The notes under the pieces were generated by a model. The model was not told the origin of the DNA and did not search any database. It worked only from the letters and a program-made list of their open reading frames with translations. From Opitutaceae bacterium (lineage in GTDB: Bacteria > Verrucomicrobiota > Verrucomicrobiia > Opitutales > Opitutaceae), in contig JAEUGX010000053.1 in assembly GCA_016795545.1 (NCBI GenBank), positions 1-48,616 of the forward strand: 48,616 bases of DNA, written 5' to 3'. Shown one piece after another: positions 1-8,276 of this stretch; within the stretch, counting starts at the first letter, position 1, and each line of letters begins with the position of its first letter. The position numbers and the translations under genes are program-made.

Positions 1-2
1 TC

Positions 3-572
3 TCAATCTGGTACAATAAAACCCACCGCCGGTACGGCACGCTGTGGGCGGAGCGGTTCAAAAGCGTGCTGGTCGAACCGAAGGCCAACCTCCTGGAAAC
101 CCTGGCGGCGTACATCGACCTGAACAGCGTCCGTGCAGGAAAGGCCAAGGATCCGAAGGACTATCGGTTCTGCGGCTACGCGGAAGCCCTGGCGGGCTCG
201 CTCCGAGCCCGCCAGGGCATTGGTTCGATCTTCCCTTCAAGCCCAAACTGGGAGCAGACCCAACGGGACTACCGCCAGTTGCTCTTCGGCACGGGAGCAA
301 GTCCCCGGGAATCCGCCGGAGGCATCACCCAGGAAGACTTCGAACGGGTGATCCGTGAACAGGGCCGGCTGCCGCTGGCCACGGTCCTGCGGTGCCGACT
401 GCGGTACTTCACTGACGGGGCCGTGTTGGGGACCCGGGCGTACGTCGAGGCCCAACGGGAAAGCCAACGCCGGAGGTACGGACGGGAGGAACGCACCCGA
501 CCTCGACCGCTGCCCCAGGTGACGGAGTGGGGGGATTTGGCCGTCCTGCGACGGCTGCGCGGCAGGATATGA
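3..572 (+). CDS. REP-associated (Y1/RAYT-like) transposase, 3' part
   Basis: The open frame enters from before the window, so the N-terminal part with the HUH metal-binding motif is not visible. The visible 189 codons begin SIWYNKTHRRYGTLWAERFK and continue to AAYIDLNSVRAG, a block typical of Y1 transposases of the RAYT (REP-associated tyrosine transposase) type; the Tyr of WYN is the likely nucleophile by analogy. The C-terminal part, with GAVLGTRAYVE and a basic RPRPLPQ stretch, resembles the extended tail of verrucomicrobial members of the family. RAYTs act on single-stranded DNA at short palindromic REP sequences and are usually single-copy and domesticated. No flanking inverted repeats or clear REP hairpins were seen here. 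A GTG at 66 is an internal codon, not the start. Whether the gene is intact cannot be judged from this window. Confidence 0.8.
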   Translation, partial: SIWYNKTHRRYGTLWAERFKSVLVEPKANLLETLAAYIDLNSVRAGKAKDPKDYRFCGYAEALAGSLRARQGIGSIFPSSPNWEQTQRDYRQLLFGTGASPRESAGGITQEDFERVIREQGRLPLATVLRCRLRYFTDGAVLGTRAYVEAQRESQRRRYGREERTRPRPLPQVTEWGDLAVLRRLRGRI

Positions 573-822
573 AATAGATCGAGAGCGGCGAAACTCCCTT
601 GGTCCGCCGGAGGGTTGGCTTTGGTGAAGGGAGATTACGGAAGCAGGCAAATCCAGCTTGGAGTCGATTCTGTGCGGGATGGCGAGTGGCCGAGGTTGAG
701 TCGTCCCCATTCCTGCGCGGCGAGATTTTCACGCTAGTTCATGGCATGAGTGTTTTCTCACAGTCGAAGGTTGCTTTCGGCGCGACGGGGTCGGCAGAAT
801 TTATCGTCGTTCGGAATATCCC
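573..822. other. Intergenic region between transposase and ABC genes
   Basis: About 250 bp without a convincing gene, hairpin or repeat. It must carry the signals for the ABC ATPase pair unless that pair is read from an upstream promoter, but no clear -35/-10 pair stands out. It does not contain the 37-bp element found at the carbohydrate promoters further on. Confidence 0.5.
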
Positions 823-1857
823 ATGCCCCCGGTCGCCACCACATCCGTCCAATCGGACACCGTCCTCGAGGTCGTGGATCTGCGGACGCATTTCGTGACC
901 GACGACGGCACGCTGCCCGCCGTGGACGGCGTTACGTTTTCGATCAAGCGCGGGCGCACGCTTGCGCTCGTGGGCGAGTCCGGCTGCGGCAAGAGCGTGA
1001 CGAGTTACTCGATCCTGCGCCTTATCCAGAAACCCGGCCGGATCGCGGGCGGTCGCATCCTGCTGCATTCGGCGCGGGCGGGCACGATCGACATTGCGCA
1101 GTTCAACGACAACTCGCCGGGCCTCTACGAGGTTCGCGGAGGGCTCGTGAGCATGATCTTCCAGGAGCCGATGACGGCGCTCTCCCCCGTGCACACCGTC
1201 GGGGACCAGATCGCAGAAGCGATCCTGCTTCACCAACCGGTCGGCGAGGCCGAAGCCCGCCGCCTCGGCATCGAGATGCTGCGCAAGGTCGGGGTGTCGG
1301 CGCCCGAGCGCCGCTTCGACCAGTATCCGCACGAGATGTCGGGCGGCATGCGGCAGCGGGTCGTGATCGCGATGGCGTTGGTCTGCCGTCCCGAGCTGCT
1401 GATCGCCGACGAGCCGACGACGGCGCTCGATGTCACGCTCCAGGCGCAGGTGCTCGGACTGATCCGGGAGCTGCAGCGCGACATCGGCTGCTCCGTGTTG
1501 ATGATCACCCACGACCTGGGCGTGGTCGCGCAGGTGGCCGACGAGGTGGCGGTGATGTACCTTGGTCGCATCGTCGAGCACGGACCCGTGCGCGAAATCC
1601 TGAAGCACCCGCGGCACCCGTACACGCAGGGCCTGCTGAAATCCATTCCTTCTCTCAACACCGGCGCGCGGCTGGCCTCCATCCCGGGGTCCGTGCCCTC
1701 GCTCCAGGCCATTCCGCCGGGCTGTCCGTTCCACCCGCGCTGCCCGCACGCCGTCGCCGGACGGTGCGACACGGGCACGCCGCCGACGCTGCAGCCGGCC
1801 GCGGCGGCGGAGGTGACCGTCGCCTGCGTGCGCGCCGGGGAGATCCCCGTGTCGTGA
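823..1857 (+). CDS. Opp/Dpp-type ABC transporter ATP-binding protein (DppD/OppD-like)
   Basis: This 344-residue protein is the first of two ATPases that would power an oligopeptide-type (peptide, nickel or oligosaccharide) ABC importer. Walker A is GESGCGKS at residues 51-58, the signature is MSGGMRQR, and Walker B is LLIADEPTTALD with the H-loop in MITHDLG. The C-terminal extension GCPFHPRCPHA with later cysteines is the oligopeptide/dipeptide C-terminal (oligo_HPY) domain that distinguishes this family from other ABC ATPases. The ATG at 823 has no strong Shine-Dalgarno sequence. The stop codon overlaps the GTG start of the next gene (GTGA), so the two are translationally coupled and should form a heterodimer. 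No permease or substrate-binding gene lies in the window, so the substrate cannot be deduced. Confidence 0.9.
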   Translation: MPPVATTSVQSDTVLEVVDLRTHFVTDDGTLPAVDGVTFSIKRGRTLALVGESGCGKSVTSYSILRLIQKPGRIAGGRILLHSARAGTIDIAQFNDNSPGLYEVRGGLVSMIFQEPMTALSPVHTVGDQIAEAILLHQPVGEAEARRLGIEMLRKVGVSAPERRFDQYPHEMSGGMRQRVVIAMALVCRPELLIADEPTTALDVTLQAQVLGLIRELQRDIGCSVLMITHDLGVVAQVADEVAVMYLGRIVEHGPVREILKHPRHPYTQGLLKSIPSLNTGARLASIPGSVPSLQAIPPGCPFHPRCPHAVAGRCDTGTPPTLQPAAAAEVTVACVRAGEIPVS

Positions 1858-2870
1858 GCCCCCCGCTGCTTTCCGTCCGTGGCCTGGGAAAACATTTCCC
1901 CATTTACGGGCGAGGCTTCGTGCGCAAGGTGACCGGGCTGGTCCGGGCGGTGGATGAGGTGACCTTCGACCTGGCACCAGGCGAGACGCTCGGGCTCGTC
2001 GGTGAGTCGGGCTCGGGCAAGACGACGGCGGCGCGATGTATCCTGCGAGCGCTCACGCCCACTGCCGGCACGGTGTTATTCCGACCAGATGACGGGCCCG
2101 CGGTCGACCTGGCCACGCTGCCCGAGCGTGCGTTGAAGCCGCTGCGGCCGCGGATGCAGATGATCTTCCAGGATCCGATTTCCTCGCTCAACCCGCGCAT
2201 GACCGTCGGCCAGATCGTGGCGGAGCCGCTGGTCATCCACCGGCTGGCGCGCGGCGCGGAGCTCGATGACCGGGTGGCGGACATCCTGCGCAAGGTCGGC
2301 CTCAAGCCCGAGCACCGGTCCCGCTACCCCCACGCCTTCTCCGGCGGCCAGCGGCAGCGCATCGGCATCGCCCGGGCGCTGATCATGCGCCCGTCGCTGG
2401 TGGTGGCCGACGAGGCCGTGTCGGCCCTCGACGTGTCGGTGCAGGCGCAGGTGCTGAACCTGCTCAAGGACCTGCAGGCCGAATTTCGTCTCACCTACCT
2501 TTTCGTCGCCCACAATCTCGACGTGGTCCGGCATTTCTGCGATCGCGTAGCCGTCATGTACGCGGGCCGGATCGTCGAGTTGGCCCCGGTGCACGAGCTG
2601 TTCACGCAGCCGAAACATCCCTACACCCGGGCCCTGCTGTCGGCGGTGCCGTGGCCCGATCCCGACGTGAAGATGCGCTTTGATGTGCCCGGCGAGGTGG
2701 CGGACCCGAGCCGCCTGCCGCCGGGGTGTGCGTTCCACCCCCGATGCGGCGAGTGCTTTGCGCCCTGCCGCACGCTGCGGCCGGAGCTCATCGAAGCCGG
2801 CGGCGGCACCCGCGCGGCCTGCCATCTCCATGACCCGGTGCAGGCCGCGCAGCGCCGGGCGACCGGCTGA
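1854..2870 (+). CDS. Opp/Dpp-type ABC transporter ATP-binding protein (DppF/OppF-like)
   Basis: This 338-residue ATPase is the partner of the preceding one. Walker A is GESGSGKT at residues 50-57, the signature is FSGGQRQR, Walker B runs into VVADEAVSALD (Ala replaces the usual Pro-Thr of DEPTSALD, as is common in OppF-type subunits), and the H-loop lies in FVAHNLD. It ends with the family C-terminal motif GCAFHPRCGECFAPC. The frame is open far upstream, but alignment with the family and the 4-bp GTGA overlap with the previous stop fix the start at GTG 1854. It faces the SGNH hydrolase gene convergently with only 12 bp between stops. The missing permease and binding-protein genes are either elsewhere or lost. 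Confidence 0.9.
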   Translation: MSPPLLSVRGLGKHFPIYGRGFVRKVTGLVRAVDEVTFDLAPGETLGLVGESGSGKTTAARCILRALTPTAGTVLFRPDDGPAVDLATLPERALKPLRPRMQMIFQDPISSLNPRMTVGQIVAEPLVIHRLARGAELDDRVADILRKVGLKPEHRSRYPHAFSGGQRQRIGIARALIMRPSLVVADEAVSALDVSVQAQVLNLLKDLQAEFRLTYLFVAHNLDVVRHFCDRVAVMYAGRIVELAPVHELFTQPKHPYTRALLSAVPWPDPDVKMRFDVPGEVADPSRLPPGCAFHPRCGECFAPCRTLRPELIEAGGGTRAACHLHDPVQAAQRRATG

Positions 2871-2882
2871 GCGGCGAGAGGC

Positions 2883-3518
2883 TCAGGGAGCCGGGTGCAG
2901 CGCGTGGAGCGCGCCGGCGAGGAAGGCGCCCTGCAGGCGGCGGACTTCCTCGTGGAAATGGACCCCGTCCTCGCAACCGGACGGCAGGAACGGCAGCGTA
3001 AAGGCATGCAGGTCGAGGCGCGGCACGGCGTGCTCCCGCATGACGGCGTCGGCCGCGGCGTTGTACGCGTCGACGTCGGCCTGGTACCGGTTGAAATCCT
3101 TGCGGCGCGGGACCGCGTTGTGCAGCGCCTCGACGACGGGGGTGATGCGCACCCAGGCCACGCGGAGCCCGAGTACCCGGGCTTCGGCCAGGATCGCCCG
3201 CAGGTTGGCGACGTAGTCGGCCAGGACGATCTGCCGCCGGAGCGTGGCCGGGTCGGTCTTGATGTCGTGCAGGCCGCAGTTGAGCAGGAGCCAGTCGGCG
3301 GCGAGGCCGCCGGCGGCGCGGCGTGCGCGCAGCCAGGCCAGGATCGCCGCGGAGTCGCCGCCGTTGGCGCCCTGGCCGAGGTCGAGCGAAGCCGGCGCCC
3401 CCTGTTTCCGCTCATAGCGCCACGAACCGCGCAGGAAGCTCTCGAGGTGCGGGCCGTAATGCATCGAGATGCTGTCACCGAGGACAAAGACGCGGGGCAG
3501 GGGACGATCGGCGGTCAT
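2883..3518 (-). CDS. SGNH/GDSL-family hydrolase
   Basis: This 211-residue protein carries the blocks of the SGNH esterase superfamily: GDSIS with the nucleophile Ser16, the block III-like LNCGLHDIK, and DGVH with Asp184 and His187 forming the C-terminal Asp-x-x-His of the catalytic triad. Members remove acyl groups (often acetyl) from sugars or lipids. No signal peptide is visible with the ATG at 3518, so the protein is probably cytoplasmic. The frame stays open upstream to 3785, but that stretch overlaps the divergent enolase-family gene and is proline/arginine rich, so the ATG just before RPLPRVFVLGDS is preferred. Its closeness to the carbohydrate locus fits a role in de-esterifying imported sugars, but this is inference. 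Confidence 0.75.
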   Translation of the reverse strand: MTADRPLPRVFVLGDSISMHYGPHLESFLRGSWRYERKQGAPASLDLGQGANGGDSAAILAWLRARRAAGGLAADWLLLNCGLHDIKTDPATLRRQIVLADYVANLRAILAEARVLGLRVAWVRITPVVEALHNAVPRRKDFNRYQADVDAYNAAADAVMREHAVPRLDLHAFTLPFLPSGCEDGVHFHEEVRRLQGAFLAGALHALHPAP

Positions 3519-3651
3519 GGGCGGGGGCGGGCTCACATCCACGCAGCACGCGCGCGCCGCGGGCAAGGTTGAAATAGGGCCTAGTTCAGGCGCCCCGAGG
3601 CGAGAAAAACGGTTGCGGCGGAGGGGGCGCCGGGGATTGGCTGGGGGCTCC

Positions 3652-4737
3652 ATGAGCCGCACCCGGATCAAGACGTTGGAGTACTTCACCGCCGAATCGC
3701 CGTTGTCGCGCCCCATCGCGGACGCGACGCACCAGATTCCCGCAATCAACTTTGTGGTCGCGCGGGTCACGCTGGAGGACGGCACGACCGGCGAAGGCTA
3801 CCTGCTGGCTTTTCACTTCAATCCGGGAGCGATCCGCGGCGCGCTGGCGGACGTGCGGGCGCTGGCGGTGGGGCGCGAGGTGTCGGACACGAAGGCCTTC
3901 AACGCGGAGTGCGACAAATCCTTCGAGTACTTCGGGGCCACCGGGCTGCTCCGCTGGGCGCGGGGCGTGGTCAATCTCGCGATGTGGGACGCCTGGGGGC
4001 GCCACCTGGGCCAGCCGGTATGGCGGCTGCTCGGCACCCACGCGCGCAGCGTGCCGGTCTACGGCAGCGGGGGCTGGCTGTCCTACTCGCTCGATGAGCT
4101 GGTCGGCGAGGCGACGGGCTACGTCCGGCGCGGCTTCACCGCCGTGAAGCTCAAGGTCGGCTCGCCGGAGCGCGCGCGCGACCTTGAGCGGATCGCCAAG
4201 GTCCGCGAGGCCGTGGGGCCGCACGTGCGCATCATGATCGACGCGAACCAGGGGCTCGACTACCCCGCCGCGCTCGAGCTGGCGCTGGGCGCGCGCGCCC
4301 ACGGCATCCACTGGTTCGAGGAGCCGCTGGTGCACACGGACTTCGACGGTTACGCCGCGCTGCGGGCCAACGCCGGGATCGCGCTGGCCATGGGCGAGCG
4401 CGAGTTCGACCTGGTGCCGCTGCGCGAGTTGGCGCGGCGCAGCGCGATCGACTTGTGGCAGCCGGACATCCTCCGGCTGGGCGGCGTCGAGGGCTGGCTG
4501 GAGTCGGCCGCGCTGGCGCGGGCGCACCACCTGCCGGTGCTGCCGCACTACTACAAAGAATACGACGCCGCGCTCTGCTGCACGATTCCCGACGCCTACG
4601 GGGTGGAGTCCTTCGACTGGGTGGACGGCCTGATTGATCGTCCGCTGCGCATCGAGAAGGGCCGCGCCTACCCGGCGGACACCCCTGGCTGGGGCTTCAG
4701 CTTCCGGCCGCAGAGCCTGGTCGAGCTCAAGGTGTGA
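3652..4737 (+). CDS. Enolase-superfamily enzyme (mandelate racemase/muconate lactonizing type), probable sugar-acid dehydratase
   Basis: A 361-residue enolase-superfamily protein. It shows the KxK motif (Lys166, Lys168) at the end of barrel strand 2, metal-ligand positions Asp197 (MIDANQG), Glu223/224 (WFEEPL) and Glu249 (MGERE), the WQPDILRLGG segment, and a candidate second acid/base His299 in LPHYYKEYD. Such enzymes abstract a proton alpha to a carboxylate and often dehydrate aldonic acids such as rhamnonate, fuconate or galactonate; the exact substrate cannot be read from these motifs. The ATG at 3652 gives a family-typical length; the frame is open to 3469 but that part is unlike the family. 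The gene is divergent from the SGNH hydrolase, with a 133-bp shared upstream region lacking the 37-bp element. A sugar-acid role fits the dehydrogenases further on. Confidence 0.8.
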   Translation: MSRTRIKTLEYFTAESPLSRPIADATHQIPAINFVVARVTLEDGTTGEGYLLAFHFNPGAIRGALADVRALAVGREVSDTKAFNAECDKSFEYFGATGLLRWARGVVNLAMWDAWGRHLGQPVWRLLGTHARSVPVYGSGGWLSYSLDELVGEATGYVRRGFTAVKLKVGSPERARDLERIAKVREAVGPHVRIMIDANQGLDYPAALELALGARAHGIHWFEEPLVHTDFDGYAALRANAGIALAMGEREFDLVPLRELARRSAIDLWQPDILRLGGVEGWLESAALARAHHLPVLPHYYKEYDAALCCTIPDAYGVESFDWVDGLIDRPLRIEKGRAYPADTPGWGFSFRPQSLVELKV

Positions 4738-4758
4738 TTCCCCGGCGGCCGGGCCGCC

Positions 4759-4775
4759 CCGCGCATCCTGCGCGG
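4759..4775 (+). terminator. Possible terminator after the enolase-family gene
   Basis: A 6-bp GC stem (CCGCGC / GCGCGG) with loop ATCCT lies 21 bp after the stop codon and is followed by the AT-rich run CATTTATT. A second short GC hairpin (GGCGG / CCGCC) sits just before it at 4744-4758. The hairpin abuts the regulatory element starting at 4774. The stem is short, so this is a tentative call. Confidence 0.4.
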
Positions 4776-4810
4776 CATTTATTGTATGCGAAAGATCATC
4801 GGCGGGATTC
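4774..4810 (+). promoter_or_regulatory. 37-bp regulon element, copy A (upstream of 4874)
   Basis: First of five copies that align without gaps. In element numbering it has CAT at 3-5, T7, TGTATG at 10-15, GATCAT at 21-26 and GATTC at 33-37. A -10-like TATGCT follows at 4832-4837, 22 bp after the element, and the start codon at 4874 lies 63 bp after it. The 3' end of the element would overlap the -35 position, the layout expected for an AraC-type activator touching RNA polymerase. The link to the AraC protein at 25729-26700 is inference. Confidence 0.75.
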
Positions 4811-4873
4811 TCCCGCCGGGCCGCGGCACCGTATGCTCCACCGGCGCCGTTCGGTGCCGAGATTTTTCGCCCC

Positions 4874-6709
4874 ATGATCCTGTCCCCCGTCCCCCCGGCC
4901 CCGTCATCACTCCACCCGCGTAGTCGCCTGGCCGCCCGCGCCGGCGCAATCCTGGCCGCCGGCCTGCTGGCGGCCGTCGCCGCTCGGGGCGTGGCGGCCG
5001 AGCCGGAGTCCGCGGCCCGGCCGTTCCGACTCGAGACGACGGTAGATTTTGCCGATGACGTCACGAGCAGCGGCCGGCCGCTGACCGTCCAGGATATCGA
5101 CGCTCTGATGGCCAAGCTGGCCGCGATGGGGATCAAGCGCGTGTGCTGGTCCTATTATGGCGACGGGCGCGGCGGCTACCTGGTGCCGAAAGGCTACCGC
5201 GAGGATTACCAGGGCGAGTGGGACAACTACGAGGCCACCTACCGCGGCCTGGGCAATCCGCTCAAGGTGGCGGTCGAGGCCGGACACCGGCACGGCCTGG
5301 AGGTGTATGCCTACTTCAAGCCCTATGAGACCGGTCCCGGCTATGTTTTTCCCGAAGGTTCGCCCGAGGCCCGGGAGTGGGGCCTGCTCGACCACCGGGG
5401 CGGGCGGATGCCGTGGCTGGATCCGTTTGTGCGCGACCACCCGGAGCTGCGCATCCGGCGGCGAACGGACGACGTCAGGCCGGCCGACGCGACCGCGCCG
5501 GTGCGGACGATCAAGCTGACGAAGCAGGATGCCGGGCCGACCCGGATCACGGAGGATGACCTGCAGATCTGGACGAGCCCGAACAACTACCGCTACCAGC
5601 CGACCCGGGTCCGCTTCACGCTGACCGACACGGTCGAGCCGGCCCGGCGCGACGTGCGCGACCAGCGCGGCCGCCTGCTCACGCGCCAGGGGGACCCGGT
5701 GCGGGTGCTGACGCTCTCGGGGCTGGACCTGCAGGACAAGTACATCCTCGTCACCACGACGTTCAAGGACGGTGCGCCGGACTTCGTGAACTCGGGGCTC
5801 GAGCTGATGCAGGCCCTGGACGAGTCGGGCCGCGAGATCCCGGGCGTGTTTGCGACCGGCGGCGCCATCGCGTTCGCGCCCTCGAACGATTTCCGGCGCG
5901 CCGGGCTGATGTACGATCACGGCTTCGGCGCCGCCGCCGTGGCCCTGGACGCGCCGAACACGAACGGCCGGCGCGGACTGATCGCGTTCACGCGGGGCCG
6001 CAACGAGTACCTGCCCGGGGCGCTCTGCGAGACCGAGCCGGCGGTGCAGCGCTTCTGGCTCGGGTGCCTGGAGGAGATGATCGCCGCGGGGGTGGACGGC
6101 GTGGATTTCCGGGAGGAGAACCACAGCACGCACACCGACTACCCGCACGAGTACGGCTTCAACGCGGTCGTACTCGAGCAGGCCCGGGTCCGCCCGGGCG
6201 ACCTGCTGGCCAACATCGCCGCGGTGCGCGGCGAGGCGTACACCGAATTCCTCCGCCAATGCAAGCGCCGGCTCGGGCAGGCGGGGAAGCGGATGCGGTA
6301 CAACCTGCAGCTCGACTTCTTCCGTCCGCACCCGCCGGCCGAGCGGCTGCTGGCGTATCCGCTCAACGTCCATTTCGACTGGCGCCGGTGGGTGGACGAG
6401 GGGTTGATGGACGAGGCGGTCCTGCGCTTCTTCAGCTATCCGCCGGCGGCCGTGTTCGACGATCCCATCGCCCAGGAGATGATCGCGCGCTGCCAGGCCC
6501 GGGGGCTGCCGGTCACCGTCAACCGCTACGTCGCCCAGGGCTTCGCCGGCAGCCAGGTGAAGGCGGAGCTGCTCCGCTTCCGCGCCGACGGCCGGTTCGC
6601 CGGCTTCAACTTCTACGAGGTGTACGAGTACCTCAAGTTCGGCCCCCGGCCCGGGGAGATCGAGATTTCCGCCCCCGCGGTCGCCGAGGCCGCCGCCGCG
6701 GGCCGTTGA
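4874..6709 (+). CDS. Secreted TIM-barrel glycoside-hydrolase-like protein, paralogue 1
   Basis: This 611-residue protein starts with a signal peptide (hydrophobic AGAILAAGLLAAVAARG, cleavage probably near VAA-EPE), so it acts outside the cytoplasm. Alternating strand/helix blocks such as KRVCWSYYGDGRGGYLVP, GHRHGLEVYAYFKPY and MIAAGVDGVDFREENHSTH look like a TIM barrel of the GH10-like/alpha-amylase-like kind; Asp and the two Glu of DFREEN are candidate catalytic residues. A beta-rich insert at about residues 195-320 (TIKLTKQD to YILVTTTF) interrupts the barrel. It is a close paralogue of the protein at 13211-15049, sharing long identical blocks. I cannot assign a family or substrate. It is preceded by element A and stands alone between promoters A and B, so it may be monocistronic. 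Confidence 0.75.
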   Translation: MILSPVPPAPSSLHPRSRLAARAGAILAAGLLAAVAARGVAAEPESAARPFRLETTVDFADDVTSSGRPLTVQDIDALMAKLAAMGIKRVCWSYYGDGRGGYLVPKGYREDYQGEWDNYEATYRGLGNPLKVAVEAGHRHGLEVYAYFKPYETGPGYVFPEGSPEAREWGLLDHRGGRMPWLDPFVRDHPELRIRRRTDDVRPADATAPVRTIKLTKQDAGPTRITEDDLQIWTSPNNYRYQPTRVRFTLTDTVEPARRDVRDQRGRLLTRQGDPVRVLTLSGLDLQDKYILVTTTFKDGAPDFVNSGLELMQALDESGREIPGVFATGGAIAFAPSNDFRRAGLMYDHGFGAAAVALDAPNTNGRRGLIAFTRGRNEYLPGALCETEPAVQRFWLGCLEEMIAAGVDGVDFREENHSTHTDYPHEYGFNAVVLEQARVRPGDLLANIAAVRGEAYTEFLRQCKRRLGQAGKRMRYNLQLDFFRPHPPAERLLAYPLNVHFDWRRWVDEGLMDEAVLRFFSYPPAAVFDDPIAQEMIARCQARGLPVTVNRYVAQGFAGSQVKAELLRFRADGRFAGFNFYEVYEYLKFGPRPGEIEISAPAVAEAAAAGR

Positions 6710-6735
6710 CCGGCGCCGGCCGGCGGGCGCGCGTG

Positions 6736-6762
6736 GTCATATCCCGTATGGCGGAAAGGAAT
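6736..6762 (+). promoter_or_regulatory. Partial copy of the regulon element upstream of 6896
   Basis: GTCATAT followed by GTATGGC matches the 5' half of the 37-bp element (CAT at 3-5, T7, GTATGGC at 11-17), but GATCAT is missing. It lies 74 bp upstream of full copy B and could be an auxiliary half-site for the same regulator. It could also be chance, as only the first half matches. Confidence 0.35.
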
Positions 6763-6809
6763 TTCTCGACCTTGCTCGAAGAAATAAGGCGAATTTGCCT
6801 GAACATTGT

Positions 6810-6846
6810 GGCATTTGTTATATGGAGATGATCATTCTCGCGATTC
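6810..6846 (+). promoter_or_regulatory. 37-bp regulon element, copy B (upstream of 6896)
   Basis: Full copy with GGCATTT at 1-7, TATATGG at 10-16, GATCATTC at 21-28 and CGCGATTC at 30-37. A -10-like TATGCT is at 6867-6872, 21 bp downstream, and the start codon of the sialidase-like gene follows at 6896. It would drive the four-gene unit 6896-11848. Confidence 0.75.
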
Positions 6847-6895
6847 CCGGGCGGGTTGGGATTGGCTATGCTCCGCCGCACCGACCATCCCCATC

Positions 6896-8236
6896 ATGCG
6901 CCTGTCTTCCCGCCCCTTTCCCGCCTGGTTCATAAAAATGTTTGCCGCCCTTGGCGCCGCGCTGGCGGGCCTGCTCCTGGCGTCCGCCGCGGCGGCCGCG
7001 GGCGAACCGGAAGTCATGGCCGAGGTGCAGCTCGACGGCCTGCGGCTGCGGTTTGGGCAGCCGGTGCAGGTGGCGGCGCAGCTGGCCTGGGAGGAGGGGC
7101 CCAACCGCCGCTGGGTCATGAATCACCCGGTGGCCTCGGCCGCGCGCTTTCCCAACGGGGACTTGCTGATCTCGTATTCCCTGGTGTCGGACTACTACGA
7201 CAATCCCCGGAACCTGTCCGGGCTGCAGTTCTCCCGGGACCACGGCCGCACCTGGAGCCGGCGGTACGATTTCGTGGCCGAGCACCAGGCCATGGTCTAC
7301 ACCCCGGGTCCGGAGGGGTCGCTCCTGGGCATCCCGGCGTACCTGTATCCCGTGACGCCGGGCGAGGAGCACAATTTCGAGGCGACGTACACCCGCATCG
7401 AACGGGCCGGGGCGCGCGTGGTGTTGGAGCCGCAGGCCGTCAAGGTCCGCGACTGGCCCTGGCCGGTCGCCGGCAAGATCGGCTGGGGATTCTACGGGGC
7501 GGATCCGGTGCCCGGCCTGACGCCGTCGAACCGCTATGTGCCGCTGGTGTTCGACGGCAATGCGCTGGAGGTGGGCGGCCGCCTGCTCGCCACGGGCTAC
7601 GGGATGAGGAAGGGCGACAGCCAGTATCGGAACGTCATCTTTGCGTCGGAGGACGGCGGCCTGACCTGGAGGCATTTCTCGACGGTCGCGGACGCCACCG
7701 GGCTGCCGGGGGAAGCCGAGGGCCCGAACGAGATCGCCATGATCCAGCTGGCCGACGGTGACCTGATGACGGTGTTCCGGGTCGGGAGCGGACGGGAGTG
7801 GAAGCTGCGCCGCGCCTACAGCCATGACCAGGGACGCACCTGGACGAAGCCGGACGTGCTGCCGGCCTACAGCGTGGAGCCGAGCCTGCTGCGCGCGGCC
7901 AACGGCACGCTGGTGCTGTCGTCGGGCCGTCCCGGCATCGGGCTTTGGCTCTCCACCGATCCGCGCGGCGAACGCTGGCAGGAAGTCGACATCGTGCAGT
8001 TGCACGACCGCTGGGCACCCGACCGGACCTACCGGATCGGGCCCGACGCGGGCCCGGCTCCGGCGGCAGGGCAGCCCGACCGGCGGCACTGGCATTCGTC
8101 CTCGTACACGGAAGTGATCGAGGTGAGCCCGAACCGGCTCATCCTCGTGTACGACCGCAGCCCGAAGCCGCAGCCGGCCAACCACGCCGATCTCACGCGC
8201 ATCTTCGCGCTGCCGATCGAGATCGTGCGGGAGTGA
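6896..8236 (+). CDS. Exported sialidase/BNR-repeat protein
   Basis: A 446-residue protein with an N-terminal signal peptide (hydrophobic MFAALGAALAGLLLASAAAAA, cleavage probably before GEPEV). It has at least three Asp-box (BNR) motifs, SRDHGRTW, SEDGGLTW and SHDQGRTW, the mark of the six-bladed sialidase-fold propeller. Such propellers include exo-sialidases but also rhamnosidases and other glycosidases, so sialic acid should not be assumed as substrate, and the arginine triad was not verified. The ATG at 6896 was chosen because it begins directly at a proper signal peptide. It heads an apparent operon with the oxidoreductase at 8277, the alcohol dehydrogenase at 9301 and the GH51 gene at 10373, behind element B. 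Confidence 0.8.
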   Translation: MRLSSRPFPAWFIKMFAALGAALAGLLLASAAAAAGEPEVMAEVQLDGLRLRFGQPVQVAAQLAWEEGPNRRWVMNHPVASAARFPNGDLLISYSLVSDYYDNPRNLSGLQFSRDHGRTWSRRYDFVAEHQAMVYTPGPEGSLLGIPAYLYPVTPGEEHNFEATYTRIERAGARVVLEPQAVKVRDWPWPVAGKIGWGFYGADPVPGLTPSNRYVPLVFDGNALEVGGRLLATGYGMRKGDSQYRNVIFASEDGGLTWRHFSTVADATGLPGEAEGPNEIAMIQLADGDLMTVFRVGSGREWKLRRAYSHDQGRTWTKPDVLPAYSVEPSLLRAANGTLVLSSGRPGIGLWLSTDPRGERWQEVDIVQLHDRWAPDRTYRIGPDAGPAPAAGQPDRRHWHSSSYTEVIEVSPNRLILVYDRSPKPQPANHADLTRIFALPIEIVRE

Positions 8237-8276
8237 GCTCCGGCCCGGACGCTTCCCCGCACCAGGAGCAACACCC

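Noticed and set aside
1..66. Insertion-sequence ends around the transposase
   Set aside because: No inverted repeat or target duplication is visible, RAYT-type genes normally lack them, and the 5' side is outside the window.
3625..3652. GGGATTGGCTGGGGGCTCC before the enolase-family gene, resembling the segment downstream of element B
   Set aside because: It matches only the -10 side of one copy (GGGATTGGCTATGCTCC) and lacks CAT, TGTATG and GATCAT, so it is probably chance.
3586..5136. Long open frame on the minus strand opposite the enolase and secreted-protein genes
   Set aside because: It is a high-GC antisense shadow with Arg/Ala/Pro-rich low-complexity translation and no recognisable domain. 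Similar long antisense frames at 10406-13159 (minus), 17777-20680 (plus) and 38711-41569 (plus) were left out for the same reason.
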